Of a DNA stretch of 64,000 nucleotides, positions 17,553-24,976 are shown one piece after another. The stretch's first letter is position 1. The number at the start of each line of letters is the position of its first letter. Source of the stretch: Fidelibacterota bacterium (GTDB lineage Bacteria > Pseudomonadota > Alphaproteobacteria > Rhodospirillales > Rhodospirillaceae). The translations under genes were made by a program, and so were the position numbers. The DNA lies in assembly GCA_947476065.1 (NCBI GenBank), contig CANJPG010000007.1, positions 1-64,000 of the forward strand. Reading direction: 5' to 3'. The notes beneath the pieces were generated by a model. That model had not been told where the DNA came from. It did no database searches and was given only the letters and a program-made list of their open reading frames with translations.

Positions 17553-18932
17553 TTAGGTCATGATCTCAGTAATCGGCTTCGACGTTTCAAGGGATTTTGT
17601 GCCCCAACGGTCGACCGGCAAGCCCATGACGCGCATGGCGGTGAAGCCGACGCGGGTGCACGGATCGCCATTGCCGACGACGTGATAGCCGGTCTTGATG
17701 CGTCCGCCGGCTTTGCCAAACGTGAACATCGGCAGATTGTTGACGCCGTGATAGCGGGCATAGCTGCTTTCGCTGTTGGCGAAGACTAGGCAGTTGTCGA
17801 GCAGCGTGCCGTCGCCTTCCTTGAACTTGGTGAAGGCCTCGAGGAAGGCCGCGGCGCCAAGCATGTTCTGGCAATTGAACCAGAAGGCCATGGGCTGATA
17901 CCCCAACTTGGGATCGGTTTCTTCTTCGTGGGTCAGGGTGTGGTGGTTGTTGGCATCCCCCTTGCGACGCAGGCCTGAGAAAGCGTCGCTGTAGACGACG
18001 TTGAACATGTTGGTCTGGTTGCAGGCCAGCGCCATGGTCAGAATTTGCATCATGACCTTGTGGCTTTCGGCGACGGCCTCGACCTGGGCAAAGCTCTGGC
18101 CGGCCAATTCGTCGTTGCTGCCGGCGATGCCGTCGAAGGTCATCGGTACGCAGGCCTGATTTGGGGCTGGCTTCTGCAGCTGCAGATCCAGCTGACCTTC
18201 GAGCTGGCGGATCGAGGTGAAGTATTCGTCCAGACGCTGTTTATCGGCGGCGCCGACGACGCCCTGGAAGCGCTTACTCTCGTCCAGCACGGCCGACAGC
18301 ACGCTCTTGCGCACCATCAGGGCGGGATCCGGCTTGAAGTCGGCTTTGTTGGGATCGACGAAATCCGGTCCAAAAATGCGGCTGTAGAACGACAAGGGCG
18401 CTGCTTCCGCCGTGGCGCGGGCGTAGGTGCTGCGCGCCGAATAGGTGATGCGCGGGTTGCCCATGCTGTTGATATCGAGCACGCGGAAACGTGTGCCGCT
18501 TCCCTTGGCATCGGCGATCAGAACGTCGAGCGTCGGCGCGGGAACTTCGCCCGTATTAGCCGGCGCGGTGCCTGTGCGCGAGGCCACCCAGCCTGAGTGA
18601 TGGACGTAGTTGGATTTGCCGTCGAGCGGCGTATTGAATCCGCCGAAATAATTGATGTGGCTTTCGTAAGCCTGCAGCGGCGCGCATTCTTCGAGGAATT
18701 TGATTCCCTTGCCCGTGGCGGCTTTGGCGGCGACGTCGTGGCCGGGGGTATGACCGCAGCCCCAGTACCAGGTGCCGAAGCGCACCGGGATGGGCGCGCC
18801 TGAGGCCTGGGCCGTGCCATTCGCGTTTAGGAAGCAATCAAGGAACGGCAGGCCGACGCTGACGGCTGCGCCGCCCAGCATGCCGCGCAACACATCGCGG
18901 CGGGGCGCGGGGCGCTTCAACAAGATGCTCAT
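17553..18932 (-). CDS. Tat-exported DUF1552 protein (module 1)
   Basis: The protein has 459 residues and a Tat signal (PRRDVLRGMLGG followed by AAVSVGLPFLDC). It shares the DUF1552 blocks with its paralogues: FGTWYWGCGHTPGHD, KQRLDEYFTSIRQLEGQ and a C-terminal GGRIKTGYHVVG. AAGGA before the ATG at 18932 supports the start. It lies 24 bp downstream of its DUF1592 partner. Paired DUF1592/DUF1552 proteins are thought to act together outside the cytoplasm, but no reaction is known for the family. Confidence 0.9.
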   Translation of the reverse strand: MSILLKRPAPRRDVLRGMLGGAAVSVGLPFLDCFLNANGTAQASGAPIPVRFGTWYWGCGHTPGHDVAAKAATGKGIKFLEECAPLQAYESHINYFGGFNTPLDGKSNYVHHSGWVASRTGTAPANTGEVPAPTLDVLIADAKGSGTRFRVLDINSMGNPRITYSARSTYARATAEAAPLSFYSRIFGPDFVDPNKADFKPDPALMVRKSVLSAVLDESKRFQGVVGAADKQRLDEYFTSIRQLEGQLDLQLQKPAPNQACVPMTFDGIAGSNDELAGQSFAQVEAVAESHKVMMQILTMALACNQTNMFNVVYSDAFSGLRRKGDANNHHTLTHEEETDPKLGYQPMAFWFNCQNMLGAAAFLEAFTKFKEGDGTLLDNCLVFANSESSYARYHGVNNLPMFTFGKAGGRIKTGYHVVGNGDPCTRVGFTAMRVMGLPVDRWGTKSLETSKPITEIMT

Positions 18933-18956
18933 GATCTATTCCTTCGCAAAAACCAA

Positions 18957-20654
18957 CTATTGGACGTTCTGTGTGACCTGCTGCTCGGCAGGCGGGACGG
19001 CGTAGAAAGCTTTATCGTTGGCAATATCACGCAGCAGCGCCGTCAGGCGGTAGCCGCTGGCGGCGAAGCGTTCGCCCAGCGTGGTCAGCCACGCCTTCTC
19101 GTCCTTGGTCTGGGGGCGGCCCAAAGCGTAGGACGACAGGCGGTTAACCACGCAGCCGGTGATGGCATTGTTGTTGTGCAGGGCGAGCGCCAAACCGGGC
19201 GCGTCTTTGTATTCAATGCCGTCCAATTTCCCACTGGTGTCGAGCGGCGTGCCGTTCTCGGAGGTGCGGTACTGGCCGGCGCCATCGAAGTTCTCGAGCG
19301 CGAGGCCAATGGGATCGACCAATTTATGACAGCCGGAGCATGACGGGCTGGTGCTGTGGGCTTCCAGACGCTGACGGGCGGTTTTGAACTCGCTGTGTTC
19401 GGCGTTGAACTGGGCGAAGTTCACATTGGCCGGCGGATCGGGCACACGTTGGCACAGCAGCAGTTCACGGATGGCCTTGCCGCGGATCGTCGGCGAGCTG
19501 CGGCCGGCATGGGAATGCAAGGCGGTGAAGGCAAAGGTCGACTGGATGCCGGTGTAGGGGCTGTTTTCCGGATAGGTGTACTCGCCCCAGGCGCCGGGCT
19601 TGGGCGCCGCGACGCGGTAAATGCGGGCCAGGGAGTCGCTGATGTAGGTTTTGCGCATGGTGAACAGATCGCGGTAATCGCCGTCGGCGACCACCAGTTG
19701 CTCGACGATCATGCGCAGCAGCTGCTCCTTGGCATCGAGGGAGACGGCCGCGTTATAGACCGGGAACAGCACCGAATCTTTTTCCAGCGTGTCAAATTTA
19801 TCAAAGCCCAGCATGTCGGTGAAGAAGGCGCGCACGCCGCCTTCCAGCTGGCGCGAGGCGATCATGCGGTCGACCTGCTTGGCCAGCCCCTTCTCGCTGT
19901 GCAGCGCGCCGGTAGCAGCGGCCGTAAGCAGCTCGTCGTCGGGCGCTGTGTTCCACAGCAAGAAACTCAAACGGCTGGCTTTGCTGTAGGCGGTCAGTCG
20001 CTTTTGACCTTGTACGGCCGGATCCGGCTCCACCGCTTCGTTGATGAAGAGGAAAGCCGGGGTCATCAAAAGGCTCGAGAGTCCGGATTCGACGCCGGCA
20101 TAGAAATCACCCGCGGCGGCGGTGCCGGCCGCCGCGATATCCATGCGGGTTTTCAATTCTTCGTCGGTCAGCGGACGGCGGAACAGGAAACGCCCGGCTT
20201 GGCTGAAGAAGCGCTGCGCACAGGCTTCATCGAAGGCCTTGGGCGATGCCGGCACGCAGGGCATGGTGAGCGCGCGGTTTTTCGGATCGACCACCTGGGC
20301 GGCGACGGCGCGGGCGGCGATTTCGAATTGCTCGAAGCCCGCCGGGCTCATGTTCACTTTAGCAGCGCCGACGGCGAACAGGCCGTTGATGCGCACCAGC
20401 TGGTCGAACTTGCCGACGATCTTGACGCGCGGGCCGAAGACGTTGGAGATGATGCTTTGGTACTGCTCGCTGGTCAGGCGGCGCATGGCGACAACGTCGC
20501 TCTCAACGGGCGCGGCATAGGCGACAAGGGTCGCGCTGGAGGACGAGGCGACCTTCGCGGGCTTGGCCGGGTTCTGCTCGCTGCAGCCGGCAAGCACCAT
20601 CACAGCAGCAAGGCCCACCATTCCCATCCGGCCTTTGAGCGATGATTTCAGCAT
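18957..20654 (-). CDS. DUF1587/1592/1588/1585 haem-motif lipoprotein (module 1)
   Basis: The 565-residue protein has a lipoprotein signal (VLAGC, Cys23), so it should be membrane-anchored. Domain landmarks are RRLTSEQYQSIISNVFG (DUF1587), RPLTDEELKTR and TPAFLF (DUF1595/1592), CSGCHKLVDPIG with the haem c motif near residue 438 (DUF1588), and VVNRLSSYALGRP (DUF1585). AAGGG before the ATG fixes the start. Gene order X, DUF1592, DUF1552, repeat protein is the same as in module 2, which points to a tandem duplication of the whole unit. Confidence 0.9.
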   Translation of the reverse strand: MLKSSLKGRMGMVGLAAVMVLAGCSEQNPAKPAKVASSSSATLVAYAAPVESDVVAMRRLTSEQYQSIISNVFGPRVKIVGKFDQLVRINGLFAVGAAKVNMSPAGFEQFEIAARAVAAQVVDPKNRALTMPCVPASPKAFDEACAQRFFSQAGRFLFRRPLTDEELKTRMDIAAAGTAAAGDFYAGVESGLSSLLMTPAFLFINEAVEPDPAVQGQKRLTAYSKASRLSFLLWNTAPDDELLTAAATGALHSEKGLAKQVDRMIASRQLEGGVRAFFTDMLGFDKFDTLEKDSVLFPVYNAAVSLDAKEQLLRMIVEQLVVADGDYRDLFTMRKTYISDSLARIYRVAAPKPGAWGEYTYPENSPYTGIQSTFAFTALHSHAGRSSPTIRGKAIRELLLCQRVPDPPANVNFAQFNAEHSEFKTARQRLEAHSTSPSCSGCHKLVDPIGLALENFDGAGQYRTSENGTPLDTSGKLDGIEYKDAPGLALALHNNNAITGCVVNRLSSYALGRPQTKDEKAWLTTLGERFAASGYRLTALLRDIANDKAFYAVPPAEQQVTQNVQ

Positions 20655-20680
20655 GATCTAGCCCTTCTCTTCTTCGCTTG

Positions 20681-21850
20681 TTACTGCGCTTGCGCGATCT
20701 TGTTCGGCTTGTCGCCGCCGTCGCGATGCTTGATGAAGCCGGCAACGGTCTTGATCTTGAAGGCCGAGGAGATCGACGTGCATTCGCCGGTTTTCGGATC
20801 CTTGTGGCCGTCGGCCAGCTTTTGGATCGCGGCGTAGATGCCGGGACACGTGTAAAGTCCCGTGGGCTGCCAGCCCTGCTCGCCGATGTATTCCCAGAGC
20901 TGCTGCGTGCTGTAGTAGCCGCCGATGACTCCGTCGGCCGCCGATCCGTCGGCGTTGATCTTCAGCTCGATCTGCGTGTCCATCAGCTGCATCGTCTGGA
21001 AGGATTGATTGGCGTAGAACGGCAACTTCACATCGCCTGGAACTGTCGTCTTCAGCACACCGTCGACGATCTTGCCCTTGATGCTGTCGCCATAACGGGG
21101 TTTCTCGCCGTCGTAGTCGATGCGATAGGTCGAATAGGGCAAGGGGCTCGCGCTGGCGCCGAAGGTAAACGTATCAACCGAGCGATAGAAACTAATGGTG
21201 ACATCGTCGTCGTTGCGCGCGTCATCAACGCCGCTGACTTCGATAAGGATCATGCCCAGGCCATTCGTCTGGCGGTGGCCGTTGGCCGCCGTCTCGATGT
21301 GGCCGATGCTGCGCCAGCCGTAGACGCAACCCAACACCCGATAGAGCTGGTTGTCGATTGCGGGCGTGCCGTCGACGCCGGTGAATTTTTCATGCTTGCA
21401 GCTTTTCGGCGTGTCCTTGCCGTCGTCGGTGCCGTCGAGCTTCATACCGTAGGCGAGCTTGCCGCGGACGGTGTAGAGCGGCGGATCTTTCACGGCCGTC
21501 GGGACCTGGCAAATGTCTTCCCCGTTGGGGCCGCGGTGATTGGCGATGTGCTGGCGGGCGATCTGAGTCATGTCGCCGTTATTGGTCAGGCGGCCGCGCT
21601 CTTCCTTGGACAGGCCGCGCCACCAGAATTCGTCGTTGGTGGCGTTGATGCCTTGGGGGCATTCATCCATGAAGCGGGATTCGTACATGGCGGTGTTGAA
21701 GGTCGTCACCGCAAAACCCAGGGTCTTGGATGTGGGGTCTCCGGCCTTCGCCGGCGTGAGTGCGGCCAGCACCGCGACAAGGCCCGCACCTGCCGCCGCG
21801 CGCAGCGACGGGCGGAAAATCGACGACGGGATCGGAGACAGAGACACCAT
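20681..21850 (-). CDS. Family X exported protein, unknown function (module 1)
   Basis: This 389-residue protein has an N-terminal hydrophobic signal (LRAAAGAGLVAVLAALTPAKA). It contains the family X landmarks: DECPQGIN, GMKLDGTDDG, AIDNQLYRVLGC, RNDDDVTISFYR, DGVIGGYY and a C-terminal AAIQKLADGHKDPKTGEC. It lacks any haem motif. AAGGGA before the ATG at 21850 supports the start. As the first gene of a long minus-strand run (21850 down to 10339), its promoter region probably controls both modules; that region holds a perfect 17-bp dyad at 22021. Confidence 0.82.
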   Translation of the reverse strand: MVSLSPIPSSIFRPSLRAAAGAGLVAVLAALTPAKAGDPTSKTLGFAVTTFNTAMYESRFMDECPQGINATNDEFWWRGLSKEERGRLTNNGDMTQIARQHIANHRGPNGEDICQVPTAVKDPPLYTVRGKLAYGMKLDGTDDGKDTPKSCKHEKFTGVDGTPAIDNQLYRVLGCVYGWRSIGHIETAANGHRQTNGLGMILIEVSGVDDARNDDDVTISFYRSVDTFTFGASASPLPYSTYRIDYDGEKPRYGDSIKGKIVDGVLKTTVPGDVKLPFYANQSFQTMQLMDTQIELKINADGSAADGVIGGYYSTQQLWEYIGEQGWQPTGLYTCPGIYAAIQKLADGHKDPKTGECTSISSAFKIKTVAGFIKHRDGGDKPNKIAQAQ

Positions 21851-22020
21851 GAAGTTCCCTTTTTGTCTAACGCCAGTTTAGAATCGTTTCAGTCGCGCGT
21901 CGCATGACGCGCCAGACCGCCCCAAAATCATGGGATGGACACCCGTCGCAATTCTGAAACCATTGTGCCGCAAGAGCTTGCCGGTCCGAACACCTCATTG
22001 ACCCATTTGTTAGCGCTAAA

Positions 22021-22037
22021 TATGCGACGGTCGCATA
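22021..22037. promoter_or_regulatory. 17-bp dyad operator, site 1
   Basis: TATGCGACGGTCGCATA is a perfect inverted repeat around one central base and contains the T-N11-A box of LysR-type regulators. It lies 171 bp upstream of the DUF1592 module 1 operon. Confidence 0.7.
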
Positions 22038-22231
22038 GATTAGGCTTTGAAATTACATCACCTTTTTGATCAAATAATGGCAGAAACCCTGTAAAAACAG
22101 TGGGCCCGCTTAATTTCTGGGGTCCTGAGGAAACCGATCCACCCGTATAGGTTGAATCTATATCTAGCAGCATCTATCCCCTAAAATTCCAGCATGAGAG
22201 CCCATTGCCCGGCAAATGCACAGCTGTCAGG

Positions 22232-22248
22232 TATGCAGTGCTCGCATA
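22232..22248. promoter_or_regulatory. 17-bp dyad operator, site 2
   Basis: TATGCAGTGCTCGCATA keeps both TATGC/GCATA arms of site 1. It lies 95 bp upstream of the CHRD gene, a usual distance for a LysR-type activator site. Confidence 0.62.
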
Positions 22249-22342
22249 AGTCGGCGCCCATCTAGGCAAATGCGTACACCATCACCGCAGGTATAAGATA
22301 ATTACGCCTGCCAATTACACCACACGCGACAGGAGATCGTTG

Positions 22343-22855
22343 ATGCGCATCACTTTCGGTTCCCTTTTGGTCCTCGCCGGATGCGCTTTCGCGGGCCCTG
22401 TCTTGGCAGCCGAAGAAGCGGCGCCGGAGACCGGTACGATTTCATTCTGCGCCAACCTGTCCCCCGACGAGGAAAGCGCGCCGACCTATAGCAAGGCCGT
22501 GGGCCGCGTGGACTTCGTCCTGCAGCGCGCGGACCTGAAGTTTTCGTGGAAAGTGACTTATAAGGATTTATCTGGCCCGGCGACGTCGGCCAGCATCTAT
22601 GGCCCGCAACGCCCCGGCTCCAACGCCAGCAAAGTGTTTGATATAGCGCCCGCGACCAAGCTGAAATCGCCGATCGAGGGCTCGATAGTGCTGAATGACG
22701 GCCAGCTCGAATATCTGCTGACCACGCGCATGTACGTCAACATCCTCACGCAGAAGTATCCTGAGGGTGAGTTGCGCGGACAGGTGGTGCGCATTCCGCC
22801 GGGCGAGCAGTGCCCCGCACCTTACCCGCCGGCCAAATCGGATAAAGCGCAGTAA
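22343..22855 (+). CDS. Secreted CHRD-domain protein
   Basis: The 170-residue protein starts at the ATG at 22343 after AGGAGA; an overlapping TTG at 22340 is less likely. A signal peptide (ending GPVLAAEE) is followed by one CHRD (chordin-type) domain. The domain is seen in VDFVLQRADLKFSWKVTY, in ASIYGPQRPGSN and in the family's C-terminal signature YPEGELRGQV. Bacterial CHRD proteins are exported beta-sandwich proteins whose role is mostly unknown. It is divergent from the DUF1592 modules and ends at a shared bidirectional terminator. Confidence 0.85.
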   Translation: MRITFGSLLVLAGCAFAGPVLAAEEAAPETGTISFCANLSPDEESAPTYSKAVGRVDFVLQRADLKFSWKVTYKDLSGPATSASIYGPQRPGSNASKVFDIAPATKLKSPIEGSIVLNDGQLEYLLTTRMYVNILTQKYPEGELRGQVVRIPPGEQCPAPYPPAKSDKAQ

Positions 22856-22858
22856 AAA

Positions 22859-22884
22859 AAGGGCGGGGGTTCATCCCCGCCCTT
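22859..22884. terminator. Bidirectional rho-independent terminator
   Basis: AAGGGCGGGG (22859-22868) pairs perfectly with CCCCGCCCTT (22875-22884) around a 6-base loop. An A-run (22854-22860) and a T-rich end flank it. It lies between two convergent genes and can serve both. Confidence 0.88.
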
Positions 22885-22909
22885 CTTCCAATTCGCTGTC
22901 GTTCCGCCT

Positions 22910-23899
22910 TTACCGATCCTTAGGATCCGGCGATGTCGGTTTGATCGGCGTCGCTGCTTCCAGGTACGTCGCGATGATCTGCGCGAAACGATCGGGAACT
23001 TCGAGCGGCGGATAGTGCCCCACATCGGGCAGCATGATCTTCGAGACTTCGGCGTTCTTCAGATATGCCGCAAGCGCGTCCGCCGAAGGCGGCGTCAACA
23101 GCGGATCGCGCGCGCCCCACACCAGCAGCACGGGAATCTTCACCTTGCTCATCAGATCGACGGCCATCTCGTGGTCGGCGACTTTTGCCGATAAATAAAG
23201 GAGATTCTTATCGGGCGGACGGCGGTTTGTATCGTAGTAGCGCTCGCGGATGGCAGGCGTGATGCGATCAGGCTCGCCCGCGAAGAACGTGAAAAAGTGG
23301 TCCCAATATTCGCGCGATTTGAAGCCCTGGTTGGCGGCTGACTCTATTGCCATTTTTACCATACCCTTGGACTGCACGGGGTGCGCGTTTTCCACGGGAT
23401 CGGATGGGCTGTTCGACACAATCAAGTGATCTACGAGGCCCGGATTCTTCGCCGCGAGATAAATACAGTTGGTGCCGCCGCTGGAGACGCCGACGCAGGC
23501 CGCGATGTTTTTCACGCCCAATTGTTCCAGAAGCGTTTGCGGAATGTCGGTTGGCGTCAGACGCTTCACGTCCTCGTCGGACACCGGACCCGAAAGACCG
23601 AGTGGCGGAATGTCGAAGCGAATGATGCGGTAACGGTCCTTGAGCTTGGCGACGATACCATCATAGGTATGCGTGCTGCTGGACGAGCCGTGGATCATCA
23701 AAAGTACCGGGCCCTTGCCCACGTCTTTGTAATAGACCTCGACGCCCTTGACCTTCGTGATGTGGCCAGTCGGGTCAGCGTATTTCTTGCGCAGTTCCTC
23801 AAGACTTGCGAAGGGCAAATCCGCCGCCTGCGCCGCGCCGGCCGCGGCCAGCAGCGGCAGCATTGCGCAAGCAAAAGCAATTCGTGCAATTTTCAGCAT
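22910..23899 (-). CDS. Exported alpha/beta hydrolase
   Basis: The start is the ATG at 23899, right after a near-perfect AAGGAGG site and opening a signal peptide (ending GAAQAAD). The 329-residue protein has the oxyanion segment MIHGSSSSTHTY, the nucleophile elbow GVSSGG, an acid in the VWGARDPLLTPP loop and a late histidine in LPDVGHYPPLE, the complete alpha/beta-hydrolase order. It looks like an esterase, lipase or C-C hydrolase type; the substrate is unknown. It is followed downstream by the CHRD gene terminator and preceded by another hydrolase 32 bp away, so the two may be co-transcribed with the TonB receptor. Confidence 0.85.
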   Translation of the reverse strand: MLKIARIAFACAMLPLLAAAGAAQAADLPFASLEELRKKYADPTGHITKVKGVEVYYKDVGKGPVLLMIHGSSSSTHTYDGIVAKLKDRYRIIRFDIPPLGLSGPVSDEDVKRLTPTDIPQTLLEQLGVKNIAACVGVSSGGTNCIYLAAKNPGLVDHLIVSNSPSDPVENAHPVQSKGMVKMAIESAANQGFKSREYWDHFFTFFAGEPDRITPAIRERYYDTNRRPPDKNLLYLSAKVADHEMAVDLMSKVKIPVLLVWGARDPLLTPPSADALAAYLKNAEVSKIMLPDVGHYPPLEVPDRFAQIIATYLEAATPIKPTSPDPKDR

Positions 23900-23931
23900 G
23901 TCGCCTCCTTTTGAACTCTGATCGTTGGAAC

Positions 23932-24906
23932 TCATTTGCATTCAGCCTGGCTAAGGGCTTCCGGGTGCCGCCCGGTGTGGGCTACTGAGGCAAAGCCTCC
24001 ATGGCGGCGTCCAAGACTTTCCTCGAAAAACGCCAGGCTCATATCCTCAATCTGTTGAACCACAGCCGGATCCGGGTGGACCTCTTCGGTGCGGTTGGTT
24101 CCCAGAATGCCGCCCAGATAGTGCTTCGCGCCCGCCATGGCCGCCAAACACTTGGGTGCCTTTTCGGTTCCCGCCGGGCTGCGGAAATAGGGGTCAGCGT
24201 GGTATTGCCAGGCGTCGTTGACGCCGGCTGTCAGGTCGTTGTCGCCGGTGATGAGCAGCATCGGGCGATGGATATCGTCCCAGGACATGTTCAGGAAGCC
24301 CTTGCCGAAACCAGGCGGCGACATCATTACGCCGGCCTTGATGCGGCTGTCGGCAAGATTGCTGCTGTCGACACCAGGCTCGACGACCCGAGCCCCGATT
24401 AAGAGCGAAGTGGTCTGGCCGCCGAAGGAATGGCCGGCCGCAAGAATGCTGCCTTTATCGATGCGCCCTTTGAGGGCCGGCACCAGGCGCACAATAGTAT
24501 CGAGAGAGTCGAGGACATAGCGCATGTCTTCGACGCGGGAACGCCACACGTTCTTGAGACGGGGATCATCCTTGGGAATGGCTAAGGACCGCGACTCAAG
24601 ATGCGTCGGTTGAATCACCACGTATCCGTGGGCGGCCCAGAATTCGGCAAGCGGAAGATAGTCGTCCTTTGCGTACTGCGCGCCGTGCGAAAATAGAATG
24701 ATCGGCAGTTTCTTGCCCTCGGCCGGCATCGTAATGCGCAAGGCCAGGGACTTGTCTTGCGCCGGGTAGGCAAGCAGGACGGGATTATAGGTAACAACGG
24801 TGGGAGAACTTTGCGGCGTGTCCGCTGCGGCGAGCGGCGACGATATCAAGGCGGCACAGATGAGTACCGTGCGCAGCCTGGACAGAATACTCGGCGCTGA
24901 CGTCAT
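23932..24906 (-). CDS. Exported alpha/beta hydrolase, PAF-acetylhydrolase/chlorophyllase-like
   Basis: The start is the ATG at 24906, which opens a signal peptide (ending SSPLAAAD); the longer frame runs into the TonB receptor gene. The 324-residue protein has FSHGAQYAKDDY near the oxyanion hole, the elbow AAGHSFGGQT with the nucleophile Ser, an acid region around TGDNDLT and a catalytic-type histidine in GAKHYLGG. This pattern is found in dienelactone hydrolases, PAF acetylhydrolases and chlorophyllase-like esterases. It lies just below a TonB-dependent receptor and may process the imported ligand in the periplasm. Confidence 0.82.
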   Translation of the reverse strand: MTSAPSILSRLRTVLICAALISSPLAAADTPQSSPTVVTYNPVLLAYPAQDKSLALRITMPAEGKKLPIILFSHGAQYAKDDYLPLAEFWAAHGYVVIQPTHLESRSLAIPKDDPRLKNVWRSRVEDMRYVLDSLDTIVRLVPALKGRIDKGSILAAGHSFGGQTTSLLIGARVVEPGVDSSNLADSRIKAGVMMSPPGFGKGFLNMSWDDIHRPMLLITGDNDLTAGVNDAWQYHADPYFRSPAGTEKAPKCLAAMAGAKHYLGGILGTNRTEEVHPDPAVVQQIEDMSLAFFEESLGRRHGGFASVAHTGRHPEALSQAECK

Positions 24907-24924
24907 AGTCTTCACCGCGCTGCT

Positions 24925-24969
24925 ATAAAAAAGGATTCCGGCGTCGCCACGTCGATGTGGCGACACCGG
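24925..24969 (-). terminator. Rho-independent terminator after TonB receptor 1
   Basis: Positions 24938-24950 and 24957-24969 form a 13-bp stem with one mismatch and a 6-base loop. Read on the minus strand a run of T follows (complement of AAAAAA at 24927-24932). It lies 8 bases past the receptor stop. Confidence 0.85.
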
Positions 24970-24976
24970 AGGTATC

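Larger units (their letters stand above)
21851..22342. other. Divergent promoter region between module 1 and the CHRD gene
   Basis: These 492 bases are richer in A and T than the flanking genes and hold no convincing gene; an 81-codon minus-strand frame inside has no family resemblance. Two copies of the TATGC-N7-GCATA dyad lie here, at 22021-22037 (171 bp before the family X gene) and 22232-22248 (95 bp before the CHRD gene). The arrangement fits a divergent control region. Confidence 0.7.

Noticed and set aside
21928-22173. 81-codon minus-strand open frame in the 21851-22342 gap
   Set aside because: It has no family resemblance, no clear ribosome binding site, and overlaps the site-1 dyad of a promoter region.
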